Positions 17,460-25,892 are shown, counted from the stretch's first letter. The stretch: 64,000 nucleotides of DNA from Azospirillum canadense (GCF_025961225.1 NZ_JAOQNG010000001.1:1277001-1341000); one strand, 5' to 3'. Notes: generated from the letters alone by a model not told the origin. Numbers and translations are program-made.

Positions 17460-17733
17460 CCTTTTTGGCAGAACCGGTCATCAGTGGGCCGGTCCCGAGA
17501 GGGAGGTAGGCATGTTGGCTCTCCACGGCAGGGCTTTGAGACGGTAGCCCTTAGCCGGACATCGACGCTTTAACACGCGGAGCGATTCGCCCGCGTGAGC
17601 GCTCATTCCGGCTCTTCCCGTCACCTTTCCCCGAAAACCCGAAATCAGGACGACGGCGTCGACAACGCCGCGCCGGTTTCCCGTCTGTTCGCTGGGCCGC
17701 TTTGCAAAGCCGGCCCAGGGTAAGGAGTGCGCC
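17460..17733 (+). promoter_or_regulatory. structured 5' leader of the ornithine decarboxylase gene
   Basis: The 449 bases between bestrophin and the decarboxylase hold no full-size gene but show a regulatory layout. A hairpin (17473-17477 with 17489-17493) precedes the short ORF at 17512-17547, a second (17575-17580 with 17591-17596) follows it, and GC-rich pairing near GGGCCGCTTTGCAAAGCCGG lies close to the start codon. A conserved speF RNA motif has been described upstream of alphaproteobacterial ornithine decarboxylase genes; this is the same position. Whether it is that motif cannot be decided by eye. From 17285 to 17460 I see nothing specific. Confidence 0.5.
17512..17547 (+). CDS. putative 11-residue Arg-rich leader peptide
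   Basis: The short ORF reads MLALHGRALRR then TAG. GGGAGG with a near-ideal spacing precedes the ATG, one of the best ribosome-binding sites in the region. The three arginines use AGG, AGA and CGG; AGA and AGG are seldom used in the GC-rich genes around it, and the last two codons before the stop are both Arg. Since the downstream gene makes putrescine from ornithine, an Arg/ornithine-sensing leader like SpeFL of enterobacteria is a reasonable model. Existence as a translated peptide is inference. Confidence 0.5.
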   Translation: MLALHGRALRR

Positions 17734-18999
17734 ATGGGCTTCATCCGTTCCCGCTCCGCCGTTGCCCCGCTCCGCCGCGGCGTTCCGGTCTCCTTTGCCT
17801 CCGCCGCCGTGGCCCCGCGCCGCACCTCCGTCGTGCAGGCCGTTGCCCTGCACCGGCCGGAGGAGCCGATGCACTGCATCCGTCCGGGCGTCCTGAAGGA
17901 CACCGCGGCCAGCTTCGTCGCGGCCTTCGAGCAGGCGGTGAGCGGCGACGTGCTGTACGCCGTGAAGTGCAACCCGGAACCGACGGTGCTGCGCGCGCTG
18001 TGGGACGGCGGCGTGCGTCACTTCGATGTCGCCTCGCCCGGCGAAATCCGCCTGATCCGCCAGATGTTCCCGGACGCCGAGCTGCACTACATGCACCCGG
18101 TGAAGGGCCGCGAGGCGATCCGCACCGCCTACCAGCAGTACGGCGTGCGCGACTTCGTGCTCGACAGCATGGAGGAACTGCAGAAGATCCTGGAGGAGAC
18201 CGGCGACGCGCAGGATCTCGGCCTCGTCGTGCGCCTCGCGCTGCCGAAGGGCAACGCCGTCTACGACCTGTCCGGCAAGTTCGGCGCCCCGGCGGCCGAC
18301 GCGGTGGAACTGCTGCGCGCCGTGCGCATGGTCGCGAAGAAGGTCGGCGTCTCCTTCCACGTCGGGTCGCAGATGCTGGATCCGGCCGCCTACGAGCGGG
18401 CGCTGGAACTGGCCGGCCGCGTCATCGCGGACAGCGGCGTGGTGATCGACGTGCTGGACGTGGGCGGCGGCTTCCCGGTGTCCTACCCGGGCGTCACCCC
18501 GCCGCCGCTCGGCGACTTCATGGAAGCCATCGCCCGCGGCGTGGGCCGCCTCAACCTGCCGGCGCACTGCCGCGTCTGGTGCGAGCCGGGCCGCGCGCTG
18601 GTGGCGCCGGGCGTGTCGCTGGTCGTGCAGGTGATCAAGCGCCGCGGCAACGAGCTGTTCATCAACGACGGCGTCTACGGCGCCCTGTCGGACGCCGGCG
18701 TCCCCGGCTTCCGCTTCCCGGCCCGGATGATCCGCCCCTTCGCCCAGATGACCGACGCGCCGCTGGACGCCTTCGCCTTCTACGGCCCGACCTGCGACAG
18801 CGCCGACAAGATGAACGGCCCGTTCCATCTGCCGGCCGACATCCAGGCCGGCGACTGGATAGAGTTGGGCCAGCTGGGTGCCTACGGCTCCTGCCTGCGC
18901 ACGGCGTTCAACGGGTTCGACCAGGCGCGCGTGGTGGAGGTCTCAGACCTTCCGCTCCTGGCGACTCCGGGGTACGACCTGAAATCCTGCGTCGCTTAA
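17734..18999 (+). CDS. ornithine/lysine-type decarboxylase, PLP fold III
   Basis: A 421-residue fold-III decarboxylase converting ornithine to putrescine (some relatives also accept lysine). The PLP lysine is Lys78 in YAVKCNPEP; DVGGGFPVSYPG is the glycine-rich phosphate loop; CEPGRALVAPG and the active-site Cys in YGPTCDSADKM supply the second half-site of the dimer. The first 40 residues are extra relative to minimal enzymes. ATG 17734 has AAGGAG upstream. It is followed by homospermidine synthase, which uses putrescine, and preceded by a structured leader with a small Arg-rich ORF. Confidence 0.92.
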   Translation: MGFIRSRSAVAPLRRGVPVSFASAAVAPRRTSVVQAVALHRPEEPMHCIRPGVLKDTAASFVAAFEQAVSGDVLYAVKCNPEPTVLRALWDGGVRHFDVASPGEIRLIRQMFPDAELHYMHPVKGREAIRTAYQQYGVRDFVLDSMEELQKILEETGDAQDLGLVVRLALPKGNAVYDLSGKFGAPAADAVELLRAVRMVAKKVGVSFHVGSQMLDPAAYERALELAGRVIADSGVVIDVLDVGGGFPVSYPGVTPPPLGDFMEAIARGVGRLNLPAHCRVWCEPGRALVAPGVSLVVQVIKRRGNELFINDGVYGALSDAGVPGFRFPARMIRPFAQMTDAPLDAFAFYGPTCDSADKMNGPFHLPADIQAGDWIELGQLGAYGSCLRTAFNGFDQARVVEVSDLPLLATPGYDLKSCVA

Positions 19000-19068
19000 G
19001 ACCAGCCCCCGCGTTTGCGGCGCGGGAAAGCTGTGGATATCCTAAAAAAATAACCGTAAACAATCGTT

Positions 19069-19116
19069 GGCTTGACGACCCACGCTGCCCTTGAAGAGGA
19101 GCGGGGTCGTCAAGCC
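19069..19116. other. 13-base inverted repeat in the decarboxylase-hss spacer
   Basis: GGCTTGACGACCC (19069-19081) pairs perfectly with GGGTCGTCAAGCC (19104-19116) around a 22-base loop that contains the purine-rich GAAGAGGAG. There is no T-run, so it is not a typical terminator. It lies 37 bases before the chosen hss start and could be an operator or an RNA switch controlling a GTG start at 19117. An A-rich stretch (CCTAAAAAAATAACCG) precedes it. Confidence 0.55.
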
Positions 19117-19152
19117 GTGGTTTTGACTCGCCAGCCTCGGGGGATCGTCGTC

Positions 19153-20571
19153 ATGACCCTGGACACCAAGCACCTCACTTTCACCGGCCGCATGGTCATT
19201 GTCGGCTTCGGATCGATTGGCCAGGGAGTGTTGCCCCTGATCCTGCGCCACATCGGCATCGCGAAGGACCAGATCACCATCGTCACGGCGGAAGAGCGCG
19301 GCCATGCCGAGGCCGATGCGCTTGGTGTGAAGTTCATCAACCTTCCGTTGACGAAGGAGAACTTCGTCCAGGTGCTGGAGCCCATGCTGGGCAAGGGCGA
19401 TTTCCTGGTGAACCTGTCGGTGGACGTGTCGTCCATCGCGCTGGTGGAGTTCTGCCACAAGGTCGGCGCCAACTATCTCGACACCTGCATCGAGCCCTGG
19501 GCCGGCGGCTACACCGACACCTCGCTGACGCCGTCCTTGCGCTCCAACTACGCGCTGCGCGAATCGGCGCTGGCGCACCGCGCGACCTACGAGGGCGGCC
19601 CGACCGCCGTGCTGACCCACGGCGCCAACCCCGGCCTCGTCTCGCACTTCGTGAAGCAGGCGCTGCTCAACATCGCCGGCGACACCGGCGTCGCGGTGGA
19701 CACGCCGACGGACCGCGCCGGCTGGGGCGCTCTGGCCGCAAAGCTCGGCGTCAAGGTGATCCACGTCGCGGAGCGCGACACCCAGGTGTCCAGCGTGCCG
19801 AAGAAGGTGGGCGAATTCGTCAACACCTGGTCGATCGACGGCTTCGTGGGCGAGGGCTGCCAGCCGGCCGAACTGGGCTGGGGCAGCCATGAGAAGCAGC
19901 TTCCGCCCGACGGTTACCGCCACGAGTTCGGCAGCGACGCGGCGATCTACCTGATGCGTCCCGGCGCCTCCACCCGCGTGCGCACCTGGACGCCGCTGGA
20001 AGGGCCGTTCCACGGCTTCCTGATCACCCACAGCGAAGCGATCTCCATCGCCGACTACTACACGGTGCGCGACGGCAACCACGTCACCTACCGCCCGACC
20101 GTGCACTACGCCTATCACCCCTGCGACGACGCGGTGAAGTCGGTGCACGAGCTGGCCGGCAAGAACTGGTTCATGCAGCCGGAGCAGCGCCTGATGATGG
20201 ACGAGATCGTCAGCGGCACCGACGAGTTGGGCGTCCTGCTTATGGGCCACAAGAAGGGCGTCTACTGGTACGGCTCCCGCCTGACGGTGGAGGAGGCGCG
20301 CGCGCTGGTTCCCTACAACAACGCGACCTCGCTGCAGGTGACCGTGTCGGTGCTGGCCGGCATCGTCTGGGCGCTGGAGAACCCGAACCGCGGCATCGTG
20401 GAGCCGGACGAGATGGACTTCGCCCGCGTGCTGGAAATCTGCGCCCCCTACCTCGGCCAGGTCGTCGGCGCATACGGCGACTGGAACCCGCTCCAGGACC
20501 GCGGCCGCCTCTTCCCGGAGGACCTGGACCACGACGATCCCTGGCAATTCAAGAACTTCCGCGTGGTGTGA
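19153..20571 (+). CDS. hss: homospermidine synthase
   Basis: A 472-residue NAD-dependent enzyme that joins aminobutyl groups of putrescine to give sym-homospermidine, the main triamine of many alphaproteobacteria. The Rossmann motif VIVGFGSIGQGVLPLILRH is at the N-terminus; NLSVDVSSIALVEFC, TCIEPWAGGY and THGANPGLVSHFV match the saccharopine-dehydrogenase-like Hss family. ATG 19153 with GGGGGA upstream gives the family's usual length; GTG 19117 would add 12 residues. Together with the upstream decarboxylase it forms a two-step homospermidine pathway, closed by a terminator. Confidence 0.93.
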   Translation: MTLDTKHLTFTGRMVIVGFGSIGQGVLPLILRHIGIAKDQITIVTAEERGHAEADALGVKFINLPLTKENFVQVLEPMLGKGDFLVNLSVDVSSIALVEFCHKVGANYLDTCIEPWAGGYTDTSLTPSLRSNYALRESALAHRATYEGGPTAVLTHGANPGLVSHFVKQALLNIAGDTGVAVDTPTDRAGWGALAAKLGVKVIHVAERDTQVSSVPKKVGEFVNTWSIDGFVGEGCQPAELGWGSHEKQLPPDGYRHEFGSDAAIYLMRPGASTRVRTWTPLEGPFHGFLITHSEAISIADYYTVRDGNHVTYRPTVHYAYHPCDDAVKSVHELAGKNWFMQPEQRLMMDEIVSGTDELGVLLMGHKKGVYWYGSRLTVEEARALVPYNNATSLQVTVSVLAGIVWALENPNRGIVEPDEMDFARVLEICAPYLGQVVGAYGDWNPLQDRGRLFPEDLDHDDPWQFKNFRVV

Positions 20572-20573
20572 CG

Positions 20574-20604
20574 AAAGGGGCTCTTCGGAGCCCCTTTGCT
20601 TTTT
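20574..20604 (+). terminator. intrinsic terminator after hss
   Basis: AAAGGGGCTC pairs with GAGCCCCTTT around a TTCG tetraloop, followed by GCTTTTT. It starts three bases after the hss stop and ends the polyamine unit. Confidence 0.9.
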
Positions 20605-20719
20605 GGGTCGAATTTCGGCGGACCATGAACGGGATTTCATGATCGTGCAACGGTGGGGTCAACGGCCAGCCGGTATAACTCCCTTCATTGCATGACCTCT
20701 GACTTTGGTGAGTTATCCA

Positions 20720-20861
20720 CCGGCGGTTCCCGCCGCCGGCCCACCGATCCGGTCTCTCCCGCATACCCGCCGGATCGGAACCTGCGGCGGGGCGTGAGGA
20801 ATAAGGCTTCGGGTTTTGCGTCCCCCGCACCCCTGGCTTCCCCGCTCCCTCACGCCCCGCC
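20720..20861. other. three consecutive strong hairpins upstream of recG
   Basis: The 348-base gap between the hss terminator and recG contains a 7-base stem (20720-20726 with 20733-20739), a 9-base stem (20744-20752 with 20770-20778) and a 14-base stem (20786-20799 with 20848-20861), all perfect. No ORF with a plausible start is seen. It could be a structured leader, a small RNA or degenerate palindromic repeats. The remainder of the gap shows nothing else definite. Confidence 0.5.
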
Positions 20862-20952
20862 ATCTTTTCCGCCACACATTGTTCAGGGCACACTTTTCCA
20901 CGGCTGCCAAGCTGCCGCCGGACTTGACGCAGACCCCGCCCAGCGGGATTGA

Positions 20953-23076
20953 ATGGGTTCCGGCCCCGTATCCCGCCTGCGAGACCAACCCTCCGTGCGT
21001 CCTGTCGTTCTCTTCCCTTTGTTCAAGCCGGTGACGGCTCTGCCCGGCCTCGGCCCGCGCCTCGGCAAGCTGGTCGAGAAGCTGGCCGGCGAGCATGTCG
21101 TCGACCTGCTCTGGCACTTGCCGTGCGGCGTCATCGACCGCCGCTTCGCGCCGAAGATCGCCCAGGCGCCGAACGGGCGCATCGCCACCCTGACCGTGCG
21201 CGTCGATTCGCACGCGGCCCCGCTCAACCCGCGCCATCCCTACAAGGTCCGCTGCACCGACGAGACTGGGGTGCTGGAGCTGATCTACTTCCACGTGAAG
21301 GGCGACTGGCTGGAACGGCAGATGCCCGTGGGCAAGACGGTGGTGGTGTCCGGCAAGGTGGAATGGTTCCACGACACGCCGCAGATCACCCACCCCGACA
21401 CCGTCGTCCCCGTCGAATCGAAGGACGAGATCGAGGCGGTCGAGCCCGTCTATCCCATGACCGCCGGGCTCCCGGCCAAGACGCTGCGCAAGGCCGTGCG
21501 CGCCATGCTGGCCGACGTGCCGGAGCTGCCGGAATGGCAGGACGCGGCGTGGCGCGCGAAGAACGGCTGGCCCGCCTGGCACGACGCCATCCGCCGCGCC
21601 CACACGCCGGAGGACGAGGGCGACCTCGCCCCCACGTCCCCCATCCGGACCCGGCTGGCCTACGACGAGCTTCTGTCCAACCAGTTGGCCCTGACGCTGG
21701 TCCGCATGCAGCAGCGCCGCCTGTCCGGCCGGGTGATCCAGGGCGACGGCCGTCTGCGCCGCAAGGTGGCGGAGGCGCTGCCCTTCGCGCTCACCAACTC
21801 CCAGGCCGGCGCGCTGGAGGAAATCCACGCCGACATGGCGGCGGAGCGGCGCATGCTGCGCCTGCTCCAGGGCGACGTCGGCAGCGGCAAGACGGTCGTG
21901 GCCCTGATGGCCATGCTGAACGCCGTGGAGGCCGGCCACCAGGCCGCGCTGATGGCCCCCACCGAAATCCTGGCGCGCCAGCACGCGGAAAGCCTCGCCC
22001 CGCTGTGCAAGGCGGCCGGGGTGGACCTCGCGCTGCTCACCGGGCGCGACAAGGGGAAGGCGCGGCAGGCGGTGCTCGACCGGCTGGCCTCGGGCGAGCT
22101 GCCGCTTCTGGTCGGCACCCACGCCATCTTCCAGGAGGACGTGGCCTTCAAGGACCTCGCGCTCGCCGTGATCGACGAGCAGCACCGCTTCGGCGTCCAC
22201 CAGCGGCTTCAGCTCTCGGCGAAGGGGCGGGCGGTGGACGTGCTGGTCATGACCGCGACTCCGATCCCGCGCACTCTGACCCTGACCGCCTACGGCGACA
22301 TGGATGTGTCCCGCCTGACCGAGAAGCCGGCCGGGCGCAAACCGATTCAGACCGTCACCATCGCGCTCGACCGGCTGGAGGACGTCGTCAACGGCATCCA
22401 CCGCAAGGTGCAGGAGGGCGCGCGCGCCTACTGGGTCTGCCCGCTGGTCGAGGAGTCGGAACAGATCGACCTCGCCGCGGTGACGGAGCGGCACGCCTTC
22501 CTGCGCGCCACCTTCGGCGACCGGGTCGGGCTGGTGCACGGCAAGATGCGCGGCCCCGACAAGGATGCGGTGATGGCCGCCTTCGCCGCCGGCGACCTCG
22601 ACGTGCTGGTCGCCACTACGGTCATCGAGGTCGGCGTGAACGTGCCCGAGGCCACCGTGATGGTGATCGAGCACGCGGAGCGCTTCGGCCTCGCCCAGCT
22701 CCACCAGCTGCGCGGCCGGGTTGGGCGCGGCGACAAGCCCTCCACCTGCCTGCTGATGTTCGACCCGCAGCTGACCGAAACCGCGCGCGCCCGCCTGAAG
22801 ACCATGCGCGACACCGAGGACGGCTTTGTCATCGCCGAGGAAGACCTCCGCCTGCGCGGCGCCGGCGAGGTGCTGGGCACCCGCCAGTCCGGCCTGCCGG
22901 AATTCCGCATGGCCGACCTGACCGTCCACGGGGACCTCCTCGCCGCCGCCCGCGACGACGCCAAACTGATCGTCGACCGCGACCCCGACCTCGCCAGCGC
23001 CCGCGGCCAGGCGTTGCGCACGTTGCTGTACCTGTTCGCGCGGGACGCCGCGGCGAAGACGTTGCGGTCGGGATGA
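20953..23076 (+). CDS. recG: ATP-dependent DNA helicase RecG
   Basis: A 707-residue superfamily-2 helicase that remodels stalled forks and Holliday junctions. The N-terminal wedge/OB domain includes TALPGLGPRLGKLVEKLAG. Walker A is QGDVGSGKTVVALMA (GSGKT), motif II is VIDEQHRFGVHQ, motif III MTATPIPRTL, and motif VI QLRGRVGRGD. A GTG at 20995 (693 residues) fits family N-termini at least as well as ATG 20953; neither has a strong ribosome site. The stop lies four bases from the stop of the convergent AT-rich OLD gene. Confidence 0.95.
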   Translation: MGSGPVSRLRDQPSVRPVVLFPLFKPVTALPGLGPRLGKLVEKLAGEHVVDLLWHLPCGVIDRRFAPKIAQAPNGRIATLTVRVDSHAAPLNPRHPYKVRCTDETGVLELIYFHVKGDWLERQMPVGKTVVVSGKVEWFHDTPQITHPDTVVPVESKDEIEAVEPVYPMTAGLPAKTLRKAVRAMLADVPELPEWQDAAWRAKNGWPAWHDAIRRAHTPEDEGDLAPTSPIRTRLAYDELLSNQLALTLVRMQQRRLSGRVIQGDGRLRRKVAEALPFALTNSQAGALEEIHADMAAERRMLRLLQGDVGSGKTVVALMAMLNAVEAGHQAALMAPTEILARQHAESLAPLCKAAGVDLALLTGRDKGKARQAVLDRLASGELPLLVGTHAIFQEDVAFKDLALAVIDEQHRFGVHQRLQLSAKGRAVDVLVMTATPIPRTLTLTAYGDMDVSRLTEKPAGRKPIQTVTIALDRLEDVVNGIHRKVQEGARAYWVCPLVEESEQIDLAAVTERHAFLRATFGDRVGLVHGKMRGPDKDAVMAAFAAGDLDVLVATTVIEVGVNVPEATVMVIEHAERFGLAQLHQLRGRVGRGDKPSTCLLMFDPQLTETARARLKTMRDTEDGFVIAEEDLRLRGAGEVLGTRQSGLPEFRMADLTVHGDLLAAARDDAKLIVDRDPDLASARGQALRTLLYLFARDAAAKTLRSG

Positions 23077-23080
23077 GGAT

Positions 23081-24805
23081 TCAAGCTGTACCGGAAGTTA
23101 CGGCATTTGCATTTTGTGGAATATCATCCACGCAAATTAGTGAATGAATAAGGTCGCAGAATGCAGCAATGTTTTGCGGCTTGATAGAGGCGTCCTTCAG
23201 CTTCAGCATTAGATGCTGTGGCTTTCTTCGGGGATCTTTGGGTTTGTCAATTTCCAGAAACCCCTCCAAATCTGTAGGTAACGTTTCCATACCAATGGTG
23301 TATGCGTTAGTTGAGCTTTCAATTATTTCTTTTATCTTATCATGTGGGGGTTTGTTGTTGTCGCCATCCATGAGTATGGAGTGATGTATATTCATCGGAC
23401 CCAGAAGGTTCATAAACCGGTGGATATTAAACTTCCCCATGCAGTCGAGGATAAACAATCCGCCTTTAGGTGTGGTTATCAGCCCATTTCGAATAAGGTA
23501 ATTTACCAAGATTTTTTCGGTAGGACCTTCGACCATTAAAACGCGGCGCGCAAAGAACATTCCGCATCTTTCTGGGTCAAGCCACATAAAATATTTTATC
23601 GCCTCCATTTCGTATTTTAAATCATCCGTGTCTGCGGCCAATTTTGTTCCGGCCAAGGCGTGGTTTATCTGTTGATTATCAGAAAATATTGATGTCAAAC
23701 TTTCTTTAAGGATTTGACCAACGATTGTCTTTCCATTGAAACGTGACAGTCGAACGATCGATGTAAGATCATCGCTGTTGTGATTGACGAAGTTTGTAGA
23801 GTGAGTGGAGGCTAAAACTTGTTGCTGTGGCTTTTTGCCAATCTGTTGTAAGCTTCTGCAAAGCGATTCTTGTTGTACAGGGTGAAGGTACGCTTCTGGT
23901 TCTTCGAAAAGGAGCAACGAAAGCGCTGGAGAGAAATCTTTCTTTGCTGACTTTTGAGAGGTTGTTTGGTATTTCGACGCGACTTTTATCAGAGTGTAGA
24001 TTAGGTGTCTTTGAAATCCCTGTCCGAACGATGTCGCGTCGAGTTTTCCTCCAAAATCGAGGTCATGTATGTGAAAGCCAACAAGATTTTTGACTATGTC
24101 TGCTTCGGTGACAGGATTAAAGGTGAGTTCAAACTTTGCACCCCACTCACCTATTTCCGCATTGATATCCTGTTCCAACCCGGTAAACGATCGTAGATCG
24201 TTGGTTTGCTCAGTCTTAAATTCCGAGACAAAGCTATTAAACTGATCGGAGAAGGTAGAATAAGCCGCACTTGCGCCAATGAGCTTTTTAGTGATGTCGT
24301 TTATCAGGTCTCGCAAGGGTGATGGCCCAGACATTTTTGTGTGATCGTCGAGCTTGCTTGTTGCTGGGATGTAAACGACATCTCCTAGCTTTCCCTGTTG
24401 AACATTTTTCATGCCGTAAAAATGTTCTGTTGAAAGCCCATCATTTGTATACGCATAAATGCCAGAACGAGGCTTTCCGTCTGAGCCTAATGTATCGGAT
24501 TTCAAGTATTTACGCACACGTAGAATATTGTCAGGAAGCCTATAGTCTTCCTTTAGGTTTTTATATTCGTCATTTTCCAGAAGATATTCTACTTCGATCC
24601 AACTTTCTGCATCATTGGTAGGAAATTTGGGGAAGTCACGACCATCATCCCACTTAATCTGCTTTTCATAAAAGACGCGCAATGCATCAATTATATTAGT
24701 CTTCCCCGAATTATTGGAGCCAATAATCAGGTTATACCCGTCAAGAGAGAACTTACAATCAGCAATCGATCGGAAGTTGTGAACCAATACGTTCTTGATT
24801 TTCAT
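23081..24805 (-). CDS. OLD-family ATP-dependent endonuclease (ABC ATPase + TOPRIM)
   Basis: A 574-residue OLD nuclease. Walker A is IIGSNNSGKTNIIDALR near residue 30; the Q/signature region includes DATSFGQGFQRHLIYTL; Walker B is LLLFEEPEAYLHP, followed by STHSTNFV. The C-terminal TOPRIM domain has VLMVEGPTEKILV (metal Glu) and SILMDGDNN (DxD). ATG 24805 with GAGGGG upstream is preferred to TTG 24817. No UvrD-like helicase adjoins, so it is class 1 by context, not a Gabija pair. Base composition is far lower than its neighbours: 70 G+C of 180 in the lines starting 23161, 23641 and 24541. It is likely acquired; antiphage function is inferred. Confidence 0.88.
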   Translation of the reverse strand: MKIKNVLVHNFRSIADCKFSLDGYNLIIGSNNSGKTNIIDALRVFYEKQIKWDDGRDFPKFPTNDAESWIEVEYLLENDEYKNLKEDYRLPDNILRVRKYLKSDTLGSDGKPRSGIYAYTNDGLSTEHFYGMKNVQQGKLGDVVYIPATSKLDDHTKMSGPSPLRDLINDITKKLIGASAAYSTFSDQFNSFVSEFKTEQTNDLRSFTGLEQDINAEIGEWGAKFELTFNPVTEADIVKNLVGFHIHDLDFGGKLDATSFGQGFQRHLIYTLIKVASKYQTTSQKSAKKDFSPALSLLLFEEPEAYLHPVQQESLCRSLQQIGKKPQQQVLASTHSTNFVNHNSDDLTSIVRLSRFNGKTIVGQILKESLTSIFSDNQQINHALAGTKLAADTDDLKYEMEAIKYFMWLDPERCGMFFARRVLMVEGPTEKILVNYLIRNGLITTPKGGLFILDCMGKFNIHRFMNLLGPMNIHHSILMDGDNNKPPHDKIKEIIESSTNAYTIGMETLPTDLEGFLEIDKPKDPRRKPQHLMLKLKDASIKPQNIAAFCDLIHSLICVDDIPQNANAVTSGTA

Positions 24806-24847
24806 GATACCCCTCAACCGTAGAAAGCCGCAGAGTACCTCGAAGGG

Positions 24848-24875
24848 CTAATATGCGGCAAGTCGGGGTTGTCAA
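24848..24875 (-). promoter_or_regulatory. sigma70-type promoter of the OLD nuclease gene
   Basis: On the minus strand TTGACA (24875-24870) is separated by 16 bases from TATTAG (24853-24848), about 43 bases before the ATG. It is unusually close to the general consensus for this genome and lies within the AT-rich segment, so the gene seems to have come with its own promoter. Confidence 0.7.
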
Positions 24876-24961
24876 GGTCGCCGATATTTTCTCTAATTCA
24901 TATGAGTGACGGGGATTCCAGTGCTTGTCAGATTAGGGATCACGCTGGGATATGGCGTGCC

Positions 24962-25708
24962 TCACGCCCGCAGCCGCTCCTCGGTTCGCGGGCTTGCCAC
25001 CTCCCGCGGCTTGCGCTCCGGCGGGCTGACGATGCCGCCGCTCATCACCATCTTCAGCCCGTCCTCGACCGTCATGTCCAGCACGGTGACCTCGCGGCGC
25101 GGCACCATCAGCAGGTAGCCGGCGGTCGGTGGGGCGCAGGGGATGAAGACGTGGACCATCGCCTCCGCGCTGACCTTCTGCACCTCCGGGTGGGCGGCGC
25201 CGGTGATGAAGCCCAGCGACCAGACGCCCAGCCGCGGGTATTCCACCAGCACCACCTCGCGGAAGGCGTTGGACTTCTTGGCGACGACCGTCTCGACGAT
25301 CTGCTTCACGGCCCCGTAGACGGAGCGCACGACGGGCATCCGCTCCACCGCCCCTTCGCCCATGCGCACGACGAGGCGCCCGACATAGCCGGCGGCGAAG
25401 GCCCCGATCAGCGTCAGCGCGACGATCAGCGTCACCACGCCGATGCCAGGGATGGAGAAGGGCAGGTAGTTTTCCGGGTTGTAGGCGGAGGGGATCAGCG
25501 GGCGGATGTTGCCGTCGATGAAGGACAGGAACCACCAGCCGATGTAGATCGTCACCGCGATCGGCGCCGTGACCAGCACGCCGGCCAGGAAATAGGCGCG
25601 CAGCCGCCCCATCAGGCCGATGCCCTCGCGCCGTGGCGGCCGGGGTGCAGCGCCGTTCGGCGTCGCGCTGTTGTCCGCCGGTTGGCTTGCCTGCTCCGTC
25701 CCGTCCAC
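24962..25708 (-). CDS. DUF502 membrane protein
   Basis: A 248-residue inner-membrane protein of the DUF502 family. Two membrane segments (around YFLAGVLVTAPIAVTIYIGW and LIVALTLIGAFAAGYVGR) are followed by a soluble domain with RMPVVRSVYGAVKQIVETV, VLVEYPRLGVWSLGFITG and VFIPCAPPTAGYLLMVPR. Function is not established. The cytoplasmic N-terminus is Pro/Ala-rich and poorly conserved. It normally neighbours recG in related genomes as I recall, so the OLD gene between them looks like an insertion. Confidence 0.9.
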   Translation of the reverse strand: MDGTEQASQPADNSATPNGAAPRPPRREGIGLMGRLRAYFLAGVLVTAPIAVTIYIGWWFLSFIDGNIRPLIPSAYNPENYLPFSIPGIGVVTLIVALTLIGAFAAGYVGRLVVRMGEGAVERMPVVRSVYGAVKQIVETVVAKKSNAFREVVLVEYPRLGVWSLGFITGAAHPEVQKVSAEAMVHVFIPCAPPTAGYLLMVPRREVTVLDMTVEDGLKMVMSGGIVSPPERKPREVASPRTEERLRA

Positions 25709-25731
25709 GCTCCGCTCCCGAAAAACGCCGT

Positions 25732-25791
25732 TCCATCATGGCGATGCACACCATAGTGAACCAGGCCATAGTGAACCAGTACCGGCGTTTT
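25732..25791. repeat. inverted repeat enclosing two 14-base direct repeats
   Basis: AAAACGCCG (25732-25740) and CGGCGTTTT (25783-25791) are perfect inverted repeats. Between them CCATAGTGAACCAG occurs twice (25751-25764 and 25766-25779), spaced 15 bases apart. It lies in the divergent gap between DUF502 and the polyketide synthase, so it may be an operator region; a degenerate small mobile element is also possible. Confidence 0.6.
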
Positions 25792-25892
25792 GCTCAATTC
25801 GTTTCGGTCGTTTGCCCTCCGGCGGGAGCGTGGCGCATCGGATGGAACTCCGTCCGGGGGAGTGGGCCGGGGCCGGCCGCGGCCATACATCC

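Noticed and set aside
17272..17547. 91-codon frame spanning the ornithine decarboxylase leader
   Set aside because: It starts inside bestrophin and has no domain content. Only its last 12 codons have a good ribosome site, so only the short leader ORF is kept.
20713..22929. Very long open frame on the minus strand opposite recG (and similar ones opposite the acyl-CoA ligase, mfd, lon and the LIV genes)
   Set aside because: GC-rich codon bias opens these frames; translations are His/Arg/Gln-rich low complexity without domains, and the sense genes are clear.
23081..24805. Gabija (GajA) identity for the OLD nuclease
   Set aside because: No UvrD/GajB-like helicase lies next to it; both neighbours are ordinary chromosomal genes.
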